From Blastocatellia bacterium (GTDB lineage: Bacteria; Acidobacteriota; Blastocatellia; UBA7656): a stretch of DNA of 32,645 bases. The first letter of the stretch is position 1. Each line of letters opens with the position of its first letter. This document shows, one piece after another, positions 23,404-32,039 of the stretch. Location of the stretch: assembly GCA_023265195.1 (NCBI GenBank), contig JAHFUG010000015.1:1-32645 (forward strand), read 5' to 3'. Position numbers and translations under genes: made by a program. The notes below the pieces were generated by a model. The model was not told where the DNA came from. It was given only the letters and a program-made list of their open reading frames with translations, and did not search any database.

Positions 23404-24171
23404 TTATCGCGCGCAAGTCAGTGAGCGGCCCCCATCGATGCTCACCGTAGCGCCGGTGATCCAGCCGGCTCGTTCCGAGGCTAGAAATCCGATGAGATCG
23501 GCAACCTCGGCGGCGTTTCCAACTCGTCCCAGTGGATGAGTCGTCTTGCTGTGCTCGAGGAACGCCGCATACGCTTCGTCGCTCATGCCGCCAGACCGAT
23601 GCAGATTAGTGACTACGACGCCTGGGCTGACCGCATTGACTCGAATTCCCTTTGGGGCAAGCTCCAGCGCGGCGCAACGAGTAAGCTGATCGAGTCCCGC
23701 TTTGCTCACGCAGTAAGCAAGGACTCCCGGAAAAGAGCGATTGCCGGTCACGCTGGAGACGTTGACGATGTTGCCTCGCACTCGCTCGAGGTGCGGCGCG
23801 GCAAGCTTCATCAGATGAAAGACCGAGCGGAGGTTTATGTTCATCATCTGATCCCAGACGTCCATCGAAGTCGATTCTATGCTCCCGCTTTTTATCACTC
23901 CCGCGGCGTTGATTAGAACATCGACTCCACCCATAACCGACGCCGCTTGTTCCATGCAGGATTCGCATGCGCTTGGTTCGGCGAGATCGCCCGTAACCAC
24001 CCATGCTTTTCCGCCTCGGGCCTGCCCGGCCAGTGCGGTCAGGACGCCCTGATTTCTCCCCACTACCGTCACGCTGGCGCCTGAATCGAGGAAGAGCTCC
24101 GCTGCGGCCTTACCGATTCCGCTTGAAGCCCCTGTCACGATTACTCTCTTGTCCTTTAGTTCTTCGATCAT
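23404..24171 (-). CDS. Short-chain dehydrogenase/reductase (SDR)
   Basis: NAD(P)-dependent oxidoreductase of 255 aa from the ATG at 24171. The Rossmann nucleotide motif is TGASSGIG (residues 13-20). Further motifs are INAAGVIKSG (NAG motif), NIVNVSSVTG with the catalytic Ser, and YCVSK with Y153 and K157. C-terminal phrases (APKGIRVNAVSPGVVVTNLH, ASERAGWITGATVSIDGG) are classical SDR. Substrate cannot be told from sequence. The frame is open upstream to 24240, but conserved sequence begins at KDKRVIVTGA. It lies alone, with about 190 nt to the next gene downstream. Confidence 0.9.
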   Translation of the reverse strand: MIEELKDKRVIVTGASSGIGKAAAELFLDSGASVTVVGRNQGVLTALAGQARGGKAWVVTGDLAEPSACESCMEQAASVMGGVDVLINAAGVIKSGSIESTSMDVWDQMMNINLRSVFHLMKLAAPHLERVRGNIVNVSSVTGNRSFPGVLAYCVSKAGLDQLTRCAALELAPKGIRVNAVSPGVVVTNLHRSGGMSDEAYAAFLEHSKTTHPLGRVGNAAEVADLIGFLASERAGWITGATVSIDGGRSLTCAR

Positions 24172-24485
24172 AGTCACCCGGCTGTTTTGTCGAATTTTTC
24201 TCGAGCCTTTGAGTAGAAAACCGTCACGCGGCAATGTCAAGCTCGCAATCGCAATAGTAACGCCGCGCTTGGAGTGATGGCCTGGACGCCTGCGTCCCGC
24301 GAAAGATCAGCATCTGATCGCTATGTGTCTCGAAAAGGCAGGGCGGCAAAAAAGCGCTGTGCGAGGCGCCTGCGCAGGCTCCAATGAGTATTCTATTTGC
24401 GTTTCAGTTTCGAGAAACGGCCTAAGACCGGAAAGACTACGGCCTCCGCATTCCGCACTTGGGACACCAAGACCGGAGACCCTGG

Positions 24486-25634
24486 CTAATCAGTCCAATC
24501 GCGATCCATGAAGCGCACGCATAAGCGTTCGATTCCGTCGGTTCCGACATACCTGTTCCTGACTACGGCCATGCTCTCGAACTGGCGTTCGCGGTTAGTC
24601 ACCTTAACCCTCTCAATGTCCTGAGGGGCGGACTTCACCAGCAGCCTGGCGCCTTGCCTGCTCAGGTTTTCAGTCCGGGCGGTTTCCTTTCTTATAGTCT
24701 CTGACGAGTTATCGAGGTATTGGATGATCAATGTCTCGGTTCGTGGTTCTCTGTCGTCTCTTCTTCTATCGCTTCCCGTCCATTGCCGCGTGCGGAAAAC
24801 TGCCCACGGCTTTTCCAGATAACCCGCGGGCGGATGTTCCCCCAGGAACTCCAGACCGATTATCCTGGTGCCGTCCGACTGTGGCTCAACGCGCCGAACC
24901 AAAGCGAAAACGCTGTAGCCGGGATCCGAGTAGCCATGCGTTCGCAGCTTCAACGGCATGGGAACCATCAAGTGGACTATTGTTCCATGACGAACGCCGC
25001 GTCGTATCCGCACTCCAACTCCCAATCTGGCGACGTCCACCGTTTCGGCGACCTCGGTCCACTTTGCTCCGTCGGGGTCATACGAAGTTATTCGAGCGGG
25101 AATTCTTAGCTTGAAGCGCTCGCATCTGCGGCGCTCGTCTTTCTCGGACTCGGAAACGCCGTACGCCTTTGCGACTTCTGGACGCGACACGACGCTCTGC
25201 ACATCAGGCGCCTGCGCGCGAGATTGCTCGGGCTGCCCGGTCTTGCGTCCCTTCGGAAAAGCCGGTATTTCGATCGGAAGAGGCAAAGGCTTGTTCGCCT
25301 TTCTCGTAAGCGAGTTGTCGTAGTCCACCCTTTTCCCATAGTTCGACAGCGTCGCGAGCGCCTGAGCAATCCGTTCCATCGCTTTGCTGATTCTCTGCTG
25401 AACTTGGTCCGGAATGCCGGTCGCCACCCAACTAGCTGGCGGGGTAAGCTCACCGATCGCGGTTCTATACGCCGTTTTTACCTGATCTCCAGTCGCGGAT
25501 CGCGGCAGCCCAAGCACCTCGTAGTGAGTGTTGGAACGCTCGACGCGGTTCAACAGAGTCTCTAATCCCAAGTAGTAAGCACTGAGTTCCTCGGACGCGG
25601 CGCGGCTGGCGTCAACAGGACCCGATGTTCTCAT
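24486..25634 (-). CDS. J-domain-like protein with two PilZ domains
   Basis: A 382-aa cytoplasmic protein. Residues about 35-110 resemble a J domain (THYEVLGLPRSATGDQVKTAYRTAIGEL ... YGKRVDYDNSL), but the HPD tripeptide needed to stimulate DnaK is missing. Two PilZ-like domains follow. The first (about 165-280) has RRRCERFKLRIPARI and VDVARLGVGVRI. The second (about 290-380) has RRRDDREPR and the better (D/N)xSxxG match NLSRQG. This suggests a c-di-GMP-responsive adaptor. The ATG at 25634 has gggggat upstream; a GTG at 25664 is possible. A good promoter lies at 25710-25737. Possible links to motility or to the pilus operon are inference. Confidence 0.75.
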   Translation of the reverse strand: MRTSGPVDASRAASEELSAYYLGLETLLNRVERSNTHYEVLGLPRSATGDQVKTAYRTAIGELTPPASWVATGIPDQVQQRISKAMERIAQALATLSNYGKRVDYDNSLTRKANKPLPLPIEIPAFPKGRKTGQPEQSRAQAPDVQSVVSRPEVAKAYGVSESEKDERRRCERFKLRIPARITSYDPDGAKWTEVAETVDVARLGVGVRIRRGVRHGTIVHLMVPMPLKLRTHGYSDPGYSVFALVRRVEPQSDGTRIIGLEFLGEHPPAGYLEKPWAVFRTRQWTGSDRRRDDREPRTETLIIQYLDNSSETIRKETARTENLSRQGARLLVKSAPQDIERVKVTNRERQFESMAVVRNRYVGTDGIERLCVRFMDRDWTD

Positions 25635-25709
25635 AGTATCCCCCACACGACGACCTCCGCTCACTGTGTTTTTGGGGCCTGAACAAAGGGTACTGATAGA
25701 GATTAGCCT

Positions 25710-25737
25710 ATTATCGGCGTCTTTTAGCGTTTGTCAA
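25710..25737 (-). promoter_or_regulatory. Sigma-70-like promoter of the J/PilZ gene
   Basis: On the minus strand, TTGACA (25737-25732), a 16-nt spacer and GATAAT (25715-25710). The match is 6 of 6 and 5 of 6, about 75 nt upstream of the start at 25634. Confidence 0.55.
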
Positions 25738-25757
25738 CAGTGTTTGTAGGAAGCGTG

Positions 25758-25772
25758 CGGCTGACGCAGCCG
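25758..25772. repeat. Small hairpin in the divergent gap before the LysR gene
   Basis: cggctg (25758-25763) and cagccg (25767-25772) form a perfect 6-bp stem with loop acg. It lies in the divergent region upstream of the LysR gene and could be an operator or a REP-like remnant. TACAAT repeats at 25846-25856 offer a possible -10 for the LysR gene, without a good -35. Confidence 0.3.
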
Positions 25773-25905
25773 TGGCTAATCGCGACTCGCGCCACCCCTT
25801 CGGCCCAGGAATGTGGCTACAGAACTTACAAAACTGAAAAGGTTTTACAATACAATTCGCGGAATGCTATTTTCGTTTCGGCCCTCATGGCCGAACGGGT
25901 GGCGT

Positions 25906-26820
25906 ATGCGGCTAGATCTCAACTTGATAGAGGTATTCTGTTGTGTCTATGAAGAACAAAGCTTTTCAAGAGCAGCGCAGAGACTCCGGCTTTCTCAACC
26001 CACGGTAAGCGGCCACATAAAGAACCTTGAGACCTACATAGGAGCGCGGCTCTTCGACCGCCAGCCTCGCCTGATCACTCCTACGCGCGCCGGCGAAATC
26101 TTGTATAGGCACGGCCGGATTATTCTCGACGAGAAGGAGGCTGCGACGCGCGCCCTGCACAAACTGCTGAACAAGATAGAAGGCTCGTTGACCATCGCCG
26201 CAAGCACCATCCCTGGTGAATTCTTGCTGCCGGTTGTCATCGCTTCGTTTCACGCGAGATTTCCTTCAGTCAAAGTTGAGATCCGCATTTCGGACTCAGT
26301 CAAGGTCTGCGAGGAGGTTCTGAGCGGAAAGGCGGAGATAGGCTTTACCGGCGCCAAACCCGATGCTCTTGGCCTTGAAGTGAAGCCTTTCGCATCGGAC
26401 GATCTCGCGCTTGTCGCGCCGAACGATAACGAGTGGCGTGACGTTAAGGCGCTTTCGATTGACGCTCTCGCCCAAAAGCCTTTCATAGCACGCGAGCCCG
26501 GCTCCGGAACCAGACTCGCGTTCGAGAAACGAATCGGACGATCGTTGGATCAGTTCAACGTCGTCGGCTGCTTTGGCTCAACCAATGCCGTGAAAGAAGC
26601 GCTGAGAGCCGGACTCGGTGTTTCGGTCCTCTCGCTTCTTTCCGTCAACCGGGACATTCAGGCCGGCTGCCTGAAGGCCGTTGAAATAGAGGGCGTCGGG
26701 GTGATCCGGCGCGAATTTTTCTCTGTTCTCAATAAGAAACTTGCGCCGTCACCGGTCGTCGAAGCGTTCGTGGAATTCGCCTTGAATCCCGCCACGGATG
26801 GCGAAGCCGCCGTCGTCTGA
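25906..26820 (+). CDS. LysR-family transcriptional regulator
   Basis: A 304-aa DNA-binding regulator from the ATG at 25906, the usual LysR length. The N-terminal helix-turn-helix (about 3-62) reads LNLIEVFCCVYEEQSFSRAAQRLRLSQPTVSGHIKNLETYIGARLFDR. The effector domain begins at about 91 with GSLTIAASTIPGEFLLPVVIASFHARFP, and ends with GLGVSVLSLLSVNRDI. The region SQPTVSGHIKNLE and STIPGEFLLP recall the CysB-like and selenium-metabolism-associated LysR subgroups. This is a memory-based likeness, not a test. A sulfate-assimilation operon begins 1.6 kb downstream on the same strand, separated by the transglutaminase gene. Confidence 0.9.
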   Translation: MRLDLNLIEVFCCVYEEQSFSRAAQRLRLSQPTVSGHIKNLETYIGARLFDRQPRLITPTRAGEILYRHGRIILDEKEAATRALHKLLNKIEGSLTIAASTIPGEFLLPVVIASFHARFPSVKVEIRISDSVKVCEEVLSGKAEIGFTGAKPDALGLEVKPFASDDLALVAPNDNEWRDVKALSIDALAQKPFIAREPGSGTRLAFEKRIGRSLDQFNVVGCFGSTNAVKEALRAGLGVSVLSLLSVNRDIQAGCLKAVEIEGVGVIRREFFSVLNKKLAPSPVVEAFVEFALNPATDGEAAVV

Positions 26821-27038
26821 CTCTCGCACACAAGCTGCGTTTGATTTCGGAATCGCGATGCTGAATCGCGAACTCATAGGAAATAGTTATTGGTATTGCC
26901 CTGCTGACGGCTATTAGAATTCCGGCCAGTGCATTCGGAGTTTTTCGCCGTTACGTTTACTTTGTGAATAGCGGCTCTTACTGGAGCACTCTATCGGCTG
27001 AGCGATCGAATCTCACGACCGCATCAGGCGAGTCGCTT

Positions 27039-27045
27039 AAGGAGG
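27039..27045 (+). promoter_or_regulatory. Ribosome binding site fixing the transglutaminase start
   Basis: aaggagg lies 5 nt upstream of the ATG at 27051, a near-perfect Shine-Dalgarno in a window where such sites are rare. It rules against the longer frame from 26964. Confidence 0.75.
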
Positions 27046-27050
27046 ATCTC

Positions 27051-28097
27051 ATGAAGAACAGTGCCGTGAAGCGAATCATCGTCAGACTTATTATGACGCC
27101 CGTAGCGTTAATAGCGGCCGTTTCCGTAATCACTGGTAGAGTGAACAGTTCTGGCGGTGAGCCCGCCACGCGGGTCTTCGAGCTAACATACAAAGCCACC
27201 GTAAGAGACGCGCCCGCGGGCGCGAAACGGCTGAACCTGTGGCTGCCCTACCCCGTTTCAGACGCTAATCAAGAAATCGCGGACGTGCAGATCTCGAGTT
27301 CCGCGAAGGCCACGGTATACGCCGAACCTAAGTATGGCAATGCCGTCCTTTTCATAACCCTGGAAAACCCCGGAGGCTCGCAAATCGACGTTGAACTGAA
27401 AATCAAGGTTCGCCGAACGGAATACTTAAGAAAGGACTTCGCGAGATTCAACAGAAGCGCATCCAGCCCGCTCGATCCCGCGGTTGCGGAGTTCCTCAAG
27501 CCGGATAAATTAGTGCCCATTGAAGGAAAGATAAAAGACTGGGCGTTGCAAGTCACCAAGGGCAAGAAGACAGATTTGGAAAAGGCGCGGGCAATCTACG
27601 ACTACACGCTGGCGACCATGAAATATGACAAGAGCGGACAAGGATGGGGAAGAGGCGACATTTACTACGCCTGCGACGCGAAGCGGGGTAATTGTACGGA
27701 TTTTCATGCGGTCTTTATCGGATTCTGCAGGGCGCTAGGCATACCCGCGCGCTTTGCGATCGGGTTTCCGTTGCCGGATAAACGAGGCGAGGGTGAGATC
27801 GCCGGTTATCACTGCTGGGCCGAGTTTTATCTGCGAGGTTACGGCTGGATACCTGTTGACGCAAGCGAAGCTTCCAAGCATCCGGAAAAAGCGGACTACT
27901 TCTTTGGCGCTCACGACGAGAACCGTGTTCAGGTTTCCTGGGGACGCGACATCACGCTTCGACCTCGCCAACATTCGGGACCCTTGAACTATTTTGTCTA
28001 CCCGCTGGCCGAAGCCGACGGCAAATCGTTTGACGGAGTGAAGCGCGAAATCAGATTCAAGGATCTGTCGTCAGAAGATTTCGCAAAAGCATTCTAA
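27051..28097 (+). CDS. Exported transglutaminase-like protein
   Basis: A 348-aa protein of the transglutaminase-like superfamily (papain-like fold). An N-terminal signal or anchor (IIVRLIMTPVALIAAVSVITG) is followed by a beta-rich domain (TRVFELTYKATVRDAPAGAKRLNLWLPYPV) and the catalytic core. The triad is visible: C215 in KRGNCTDFHAVFIGFCRALGI, H254 in GYHCWAEFYLRGYGWIPV and D270 in PVDASEAS. Bacterial members act as peptidases or cross-linking enzymes on the cell surface; the substrate here is unknown. It lies alone between the LysR gene and a terminator at 28119-28174. Confidence 0.88.
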   Translation: MKNSAVKRIIVRLIMTPVALIAAVSVITGRVNSSGGEPATRVFELTYKATVRDAPAGAKRLNLWLPYPVSDANQEIADVQISSSAKATVYAEPKYGNAVLFITLENPGGSQIDVELKIKVRRTEYLRKDFARFNRSASSPLDPAVAEFLKPDKLVPIEGKIKDWALQVTKGKKTDLEKARAIYDYTLATMKYDKSGQGWGRGDIYYACDAKRGNCTDFHAVFIGFCRALGIPARFAIGFPLPDKRGEGEIAGYHCWAEFYLRGYGWIPVDASEASKHPEKADYFFGAHDENRVQVSWGRDITLRPRQHSGPLNYFVYPLAEADGKSFDGVKREIRFKDLSSEDFAKAF

Positions 28098-28118
28098 ACA
28101 TCGCTCGTTGCGTAAGAA

Positions 28119-28174
28119 GCTGTCGCGCCGCTGGATTTAATTATCCCAGCAAGAGGCCGCGACAGCCTGTTTTT
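28119..28174 (+). terminator. Intrinsic terminator after the transglutaminase gene
   Basis: gctgtcgcg (28119-28127) pairs with cgcgacagc (28158-28166); an inner gctgg/ccagc stem lies within. The T-run follows at 28170-28174. It lies 22 nt after the stop codon. Confidence 0.6.
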
Positions 28175-28212
28175 GAAATCCAAGTTGAGCGCTTGGGTTT
28201 TGAATAAAGTTC

Positions 28213-28242
28213 TTGACTCAAGTTTGGAGCGAGTGCTATAGT
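28213..28242 (+). promoter_or_regulatory. Promoter of the sulfate-assimilation operon
   Basis: TTGACT (28213-28218), an 18-nt spacer and TATAGT (28237-28242). Each hexamer is 5 of 6. The predicted start near 28249 leaves a leader of about 217 nt before the ATG at 28466. Confidence 0.65.
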
Positions 28243-28248
28243 CGCGGT

Positions 28249-28440
28249 TCGTTGATCGTCATCAATAGGGCTATGACCAAGAATAGAAAGCTCATGTATT
28301 GCATCTGTTGTAGCGCGCTTCAAGCGCGCGGTCGGCCCTTTGTGGACGCTTTCAGCAGGTCTAATACCTGAGTTAAAGCCTCAGGATACATAAAGCAAAC
28401 CCACTATCGGCTGACCGCGATGGTGGGTTTTTTGTTTTTC
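28249..28440 (+). ncRNA. Candidate attenuator or riboswitch leader
   Basis: The leader holds a GC hairpin (gcgcgctt/aagcgcgc, 28313-28329) and two mutually exclusive hairpins. These are caggt (28356-28360) with acctg (28366-28370), or cctgag (28367-28372) with ctcagg (28380-28385). A terminator-like hairpin follows. Segment 28327-28337 can also pair with 28409-28419 in the terminator loop (11 bp with one G-U). No known riboswitch class was recognised. The downstream genes suggest sensing of sulfur status, which is inference. Confidence 0.45.
28398..28439 (+). terminator. Intrinsic terminator just upstream of the SUMT gene
   Basis: aacccactatcg (28398-28409) pairs with cgatggtgggtt (28418-28429) in a 12-bp stem with one G-U and an 8-nt loop. 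A U-rich tract (ttttgttttt) follows at 28430-28439. It ends 26 nt before the start codon, a typical attenuator position. Confidence 0.75.
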
Positions 28441-28465
28441 TTGTGAGTAAGGGCAGGCGTACTCA

Positions 28466-29287
28466 ATGCACGATAGCTCGTCAAAAACCGGCAAGGTCTA
28501 CCTGATTGGCGCGGGACCGGGAGATCCCAAGCTCATAACTCTAAGAGCGGTCGAAGCATTGGGAGTCAGCGACGTTGTTTTATACGACTATCTGGTGAAC
28601 CCCGAGATTCTAGCGCACGCGAAGCCCCGCTCGGAGTTGGTCTACGCGGGAAAGCGCGCAAGCGAACCGGGCGTTTCTCAACAAGAAATCAATGAAATGC
28701 TCATCGCCCGAGCTCGTAGCGGGCAAATAGTCGCGCGGCTAAAAGGCGGCGATCCATTTGTTTTCGGCAGGGGCGGTGAAGAAGCGGAGGCGCTGGCCGC
28801 CGCGGGAATAGATTGGGAAGTCATCCCCGGAGTCTCGGCCGGTATTGCAGTGGCGGCGTACGCCGGCATACCTGTCACGCATCGCGGCCTCTCCTCTTCA
28901 GTCACGTTCATTTCAGGTCATGCCAAGGATGGAGCGAGTTTCGACTTGCCTAGAATTCCGAGCGACGGAACCCTGGTCGTTTTCATGTGCGCAGCTTCAA
29001 TTGTGAGTATTGCCTGTGCGCTCATTGAGAGAGGACGCGCGGCGTCAACGCCCGCTGCGATCATTCGTTGGGGTGCGTATGAAGATCAGGAAGTCTTTTC
29101 CGGCAGGCTCGGAGAGCTTGCCTCGCTGAATGAAGCGGAACCCAAGCTTCAGATAAAGCCGCCCGCCATCGCGATAATCGGAGAAGTAGTTTCATTGAGG
29201 TCAAAACTCCGATGGTTCGGGTCGCCAACACGAGAACACTCTTTTTTCGCTCTGGCCGATTCGGAGCTCTGCTTAACCGGCGCTTGA
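28466..29287 (+). CDS. cobA: Uroporphyrinogen-III C-methyltransferase (SUMT)
   Basis: SAM-dependent enzyme that methylates uroporphyrinogen III to precorrin-2, the sirohaem and B12 precursor. The protein is 273 aa. Motifs: VYLIGAGPGDPKLITLRAVEAL at the start, YDYLVNPEIL, ARLKGGDPFVFGRGGEEAEAL (SAM-binding loop), IPGVSAGIAVAAYAGIPVTHRG, and FMCAASI. No CysG-type dehydrogenase/ferrochelatase domain is fused. It is the first gene of the operon with APS reductase and a sirohaem reductase, so its product probably serves that reductase. The last ~20 residues are not conserved. The stop lies 14 nt before the next start. Confidence 0.93.
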   Translation: MHDSSSKTGKVYLIGAGPGDPKLITLRAVEALGVSDVVLYDYLVNPEILAHAKPRSELVYAGKRASEPGVSQQEINEMLIARARSGQIVARLKGGDPFVFGRGGEEAEALAAAGIDWEVIPGVSAGIAVAAYAGIPVTHRGLSSSVTFISGHAKDGASFDLPRIPSDGTLVVFMCAASIVSIACALIERGRAASTPAAIIRWGAYEDQEVFSGRLGELASLNEAEPKLQIKPPAIAIIGEVVSLRSKLRWFGSPTREHSFFALADSELCLTGA

Positions 29288-29301
29288 GGGATCAGATTCT
29301 T

Positions 29302-30066
29302 ATGGGACAGCCAGCAACTTTACGCGTTCGAGATCAGGGAATGGAGCAACTGGCCGAATTGGCCAATGTGGCGGCCAGATTGGAGTCATCGCGGCCCGAG
29401 GAGATTTTGGAATGGGCCTTCGATGAATTCGGAGCGGGAATCGCCATCGCAACGGGCTTCGGGGCGGAGGGTTTAGTGTTGATTGATATTGCGCTTGGAA
29501 TCAACGAGAAACCGGACATCTTCTTTCTCGACACCGAGTTCCTTTTCCCTGAAACGTACGAGTTGCGAGATCGGCTGGAGGACCGCTATGGCATTCGGAT
29601 ACGCGCCGTAACCGGAGAGCATTCTTCCGAAGCACAGGAACGCTTGTTCGGTCCGCAACTCTGGGAAGCGAATCCGGATCTCTGCTGCAGACTGCGAAAG
29701 CTCGAGCCAATGAAAGAGGCGCTGAGCGGGCTCGCCGCCTGGGTGACCGCAATTCGCCGGGATCAGAGTTACTCGCGGGCGTCGGCGCAGCCGGTTGAAT
29801 GGGACCACCAGTGGGGATTGGTGAAAGTCAATCCCTTGGTTAGATGGACCAGGGAGCGGATTTGGGACTACATAAAGCTCAAAAATCTGCCCTATAACCC
29901 GCTGCACGACCGCGGTTACCCCAGCATCGGATGCACCCATTGCACGTCCTCTGTAACTGGAAGCGAAGACGAACGGGCGGGCCGCTGGCGCGGCCATAAG
30001 AAGACTGAGTGCGGGCTGCATGGCGGCGCGGCGCCCTCGGTAGTTTCGATCGTCAGTACGAGTTGA
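29302..30066 (+). CDS. cysH: Adenylylsulfate (APS) reductase, 4Fe-4S type
   Basis: Reduces activated sulfate to sulfite in the cytoplasm. The protein is 254 aa from the ATG at 29302. The nucleotide-binding loop is IATGFGAEGLVLIDIAL, with FLDTEFLFPETYELRDRL following. Cysteine pairs C128-C129 (LCCRLRKLEPM) and C211/C214 (GCTHC) are the 4Fe-4S ligands that mark the APS-using form; PAPS-only enzymes lack them. The catalytic C237 lies in KKTECGLHGG. The frame is open upstream to 29212, overlapping the SUMT gene, but conserved sequence starts after 29302. Electrons would come from thioredoxin. Next gene: the sirohaem reductase. Confidence 0.93.
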   Translation: MGQPATLRVRDQGMEQLAELANVAARLESSRPEEILEWAFDEFGAGIAIATGFGAEGLVLIDIALGINEKPDIFFLDTEFLFPETYELRDRLEDRYGIRIRAVTGEHSSEAQERLFGPQLWEANPDLCCRLRKLEPMKEALSGLAAWVTAIRRDQSYSRASAQPVEWDHQWGLVKVNPLVRWTRERIWDYIKLKNLPYNPLHDRGYPSIGCTHCTSSVTGSEDERAGRWRGHKKTECGLHGGAAPSVVSIVSTS

Positions 30067-30239
30067 GGTCAATTGAAGATATGTCAGTCAAGACAAAGAA
30101 GTTTTGAGTTTCGTTGCACGGTTGCCGGCGCGTTATGGATGTGGTTGTGCTCGCCTCGCCATCTCGTTCTTACCGGCAGCCGTGCGACGATGATCATTCT
30201 CCGGGAATCGGCTTTTCGCAATTGGAAACGAGGCAGTCA

Positions 30240-31856
30240 GTGAACAGCATTGAAGAGATCAAGAGAGGCAGGGACGAATCGGACTTGCTTCCGGATATTT
30301 CCCGTTGCGCCGCGCCCGGCGCTCGGGTGATGACGCCCGAGGACGAAGCCTCGTTTCGGAGACATGGCGTCTACGTTCAGCGGCCTGCCGAGGACGGAAT
30401 GTTCATGGTCCGAATCAGAATCCCGGGAGGCGATCTACTGCCCAGGCAACTGAGGACGATAGCGGATCTGGCTCGCGAGCACGGCCGCGATCTCGCGGAC
30501 ATCACGGTTAGACAGAATATTCAGCTTCATTGGGTGAGGATCGAAAGCCTGCTCGACATATTGAATCGGCTTCGAGACGCCGGTCTTTCAACAACGGAAG
30601 CCTGCGGCGGCCGCGTTAGAAACATAATCAACTGTCCCGTGTCCGGCGTCGACGCCCATGAAATATACGATGCCGCGAGCTTGATACGTCAGGTCAACGA
30701 GTTCTTTGGCGGCAATAATGATTTCTCGAATCTGCCGAGAAAACTCAAGATAGCGATTACTGGGTGTTCGCTTCGCTGCGTTTATCCGGAGATAAACGAC
30801 ATAGGAATCTTCGCGGTCAGGACAGAGACCGGTCAGGCCGCGTTTAGAGCGCGAGTCGGGGGCGGACTGTCCACGACCCCGCGATTCTCCAAGGATCTGG
30901 GTGTTTTGGTAGAACCCGGCGAGGTTGTTGAATTGTGCGCAGCGATCGCGGCGGTGTTTCGTGACGAAGCCAACCGCGAAAGCCGGGAAAGATCGCGGCT
31001 CAAGTTCCTGGTTGAGAAGTGGCAAATACCCATTTTTCGCGATGAAGTCGAGACACGGCTCGGCCGCCCCTTGAAGCGCGCGCCACTAGCGGAGGCGGAA
31101 CCGGTCGACGTCAACGACCGCACGCACCTGGGCGTAAATCGCCAGGGCGTACTTGGACTTAGTTATGCCGGCCTTTCGATACTCGGCGGCCGGACCACCG
31201 GCCACGATCTAAGGCTCCTGGCCGACCTCGCCTCAGAGTACGGGAGCGGCCGGATACGAACCACTAACACTCAGAACATCATCCTGCTCGACGTTCCGGA
31301 CGCGAATCTCACGCATTTGAAACGCGAACTGGATCTGGCCGGCTTCGATTACGAACCAAGCTGGTCGCGAAGAGGCGTCATTGCTTGTTCAGGAATTCAG
31401 TTTTGCAAGCTGGCGCTCGCGGAGACAAAAGGACTGGCCGCGGAACTGAATTCGATTCTAGAAACGTCGGTGCATATGCCGGACACGGTGCGAATCAGCG
31501 TGACCGGATGCCCGAACTCATGCGGGCAGCACCACATCTGCGACGTTGGACTTGAAGGATCGACAACAACCATCAACGGAGTCAAGCGAGAAACCTTTCA
31601 GGTGTTGCTGGGCGGCGGCGCCGGCGCTTACGAAACCTTCGGGCGAAGGATTGGAGCGCGCATACCGTCCGAGGACCTCGCCGAGTCGCTGGTTCGTCTT
31701 TTCTCGAGATACAACAAGAACCACCGCGAAGCTGAAACGTTTCAAGAGTACTGTTTGCGTCAGAGCGAGGATGACCTCGCCCGTTTGTTGCGGGGCTATC
31801 CGGATGCAATACCCGCCAGAGATATTGTCCACGATGCGCTTCTAGCATCCGGCTAG
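30240..31856 (+). CDS. Sirohaem sulfite/nitrite reductase
   Basis: Six-electron reductase with a coupled sirohaem and 4Fe-4S cluster. The operon suggests sulfite to sulfide, though nitrite reduction cannot be excluded by sequence. The protein is 538 aa from the GTG at 30240, with gagg nearby; homologues begin close to VNSIEEIKRGRDESDLLPDI. The frame extends upstream to 30114 with no conserved sequence. Two half-repeats are visible: MFMVRIRIPGGDLLPRQLRTIADLA and LGLSYAGLSILGGRTTGHDLRLLADLA. The cluster ligands are C383 and C389 (CSGIQFC) and C424 and C428 (TGCPNSCGQHHICDVG). It ends the operon before the terminator at 31971-32004. Confidence 0.9.
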   Translation: MNSIEEIKRGRDESDLLPDISRCAAPGARVMTPEDEASFRRHGVYVQRPAEDGMFMVRIRIPGGDLLPRQLRTIADLAREHGRDLADITVRQNIQLHWVRIESLLDILNRLRDAGLSTTEACGGRVRNIINCPVSGVDAHEIYDAASLIRQVNEFFGGNNDFSNLPRKLKIAITGCSLRCVYPEINDIGIFAVRTETGQAAFRARVGGGLSTTPRFSKDLGVLVEPGEVVELCAAIAAVFRDEANRESRERSRLKFLVEKWQIPIFRDEVETRLGRPLKRAPLAEAEPVDVNDRTHLGVNRQGVLGLSYAGLSILGGRTTGHDLRLLADLASEYGSGRIRTTNTQNIILLDVPDANLTHLKRELDLAGFDYEPSWSRRGVIACSGIQFCKLALAETKGLAAELNSILETSVHMPDTVRISVTGCPNSCGQHHICDVGLEGSTTTINGVKRETFQVLLGGGAGAYETFGRRIGARIPSEDLAESLVRLFSRYNKNHREAETFQEYCLRQSEDDLARLLRGYPDAIPARDIVHDALLASG

Positions 31857-31970
31857 AGGAGAAGAGAGAGAAGAATATGTGACCGAGAACAGCCAAAATC
31901 CAGTTCGAGGAGTTGACGGCGCCATGTCCCACCATAGGTTGCCCAGCCGTGACATACTCCTTGCTACTCC

Positions 31971-32004
31971 GGGCGTGAGCAGGTCCCAAGCTCACGCCCT
32001 TTTT
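31971..32004 (+). terminator. Intrinsic terminator of the sulfate-assimilation operon
   Basis: gggcgtgag (31971-31979) pairs with ctcacgccc (31991-31999) around an 11-nt loop, followed by five Ts. It lies about 115 nt after the reductase stop. The reverse strand lacks a T-run, so it serves the plus strand. Confidence 0.85.
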
Positions 32005-32039
32005 GTACGTCGGCGCCGACTGGGCTCGAATTAGACAAG

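Noticed and set aside
28249-28440. SAM-I or SAM-II riboswitch before the SUMT gene
   Set aside because: The conserved cores of these classes, as I know them, are not visible. Only a generic attenuator call is supportable.
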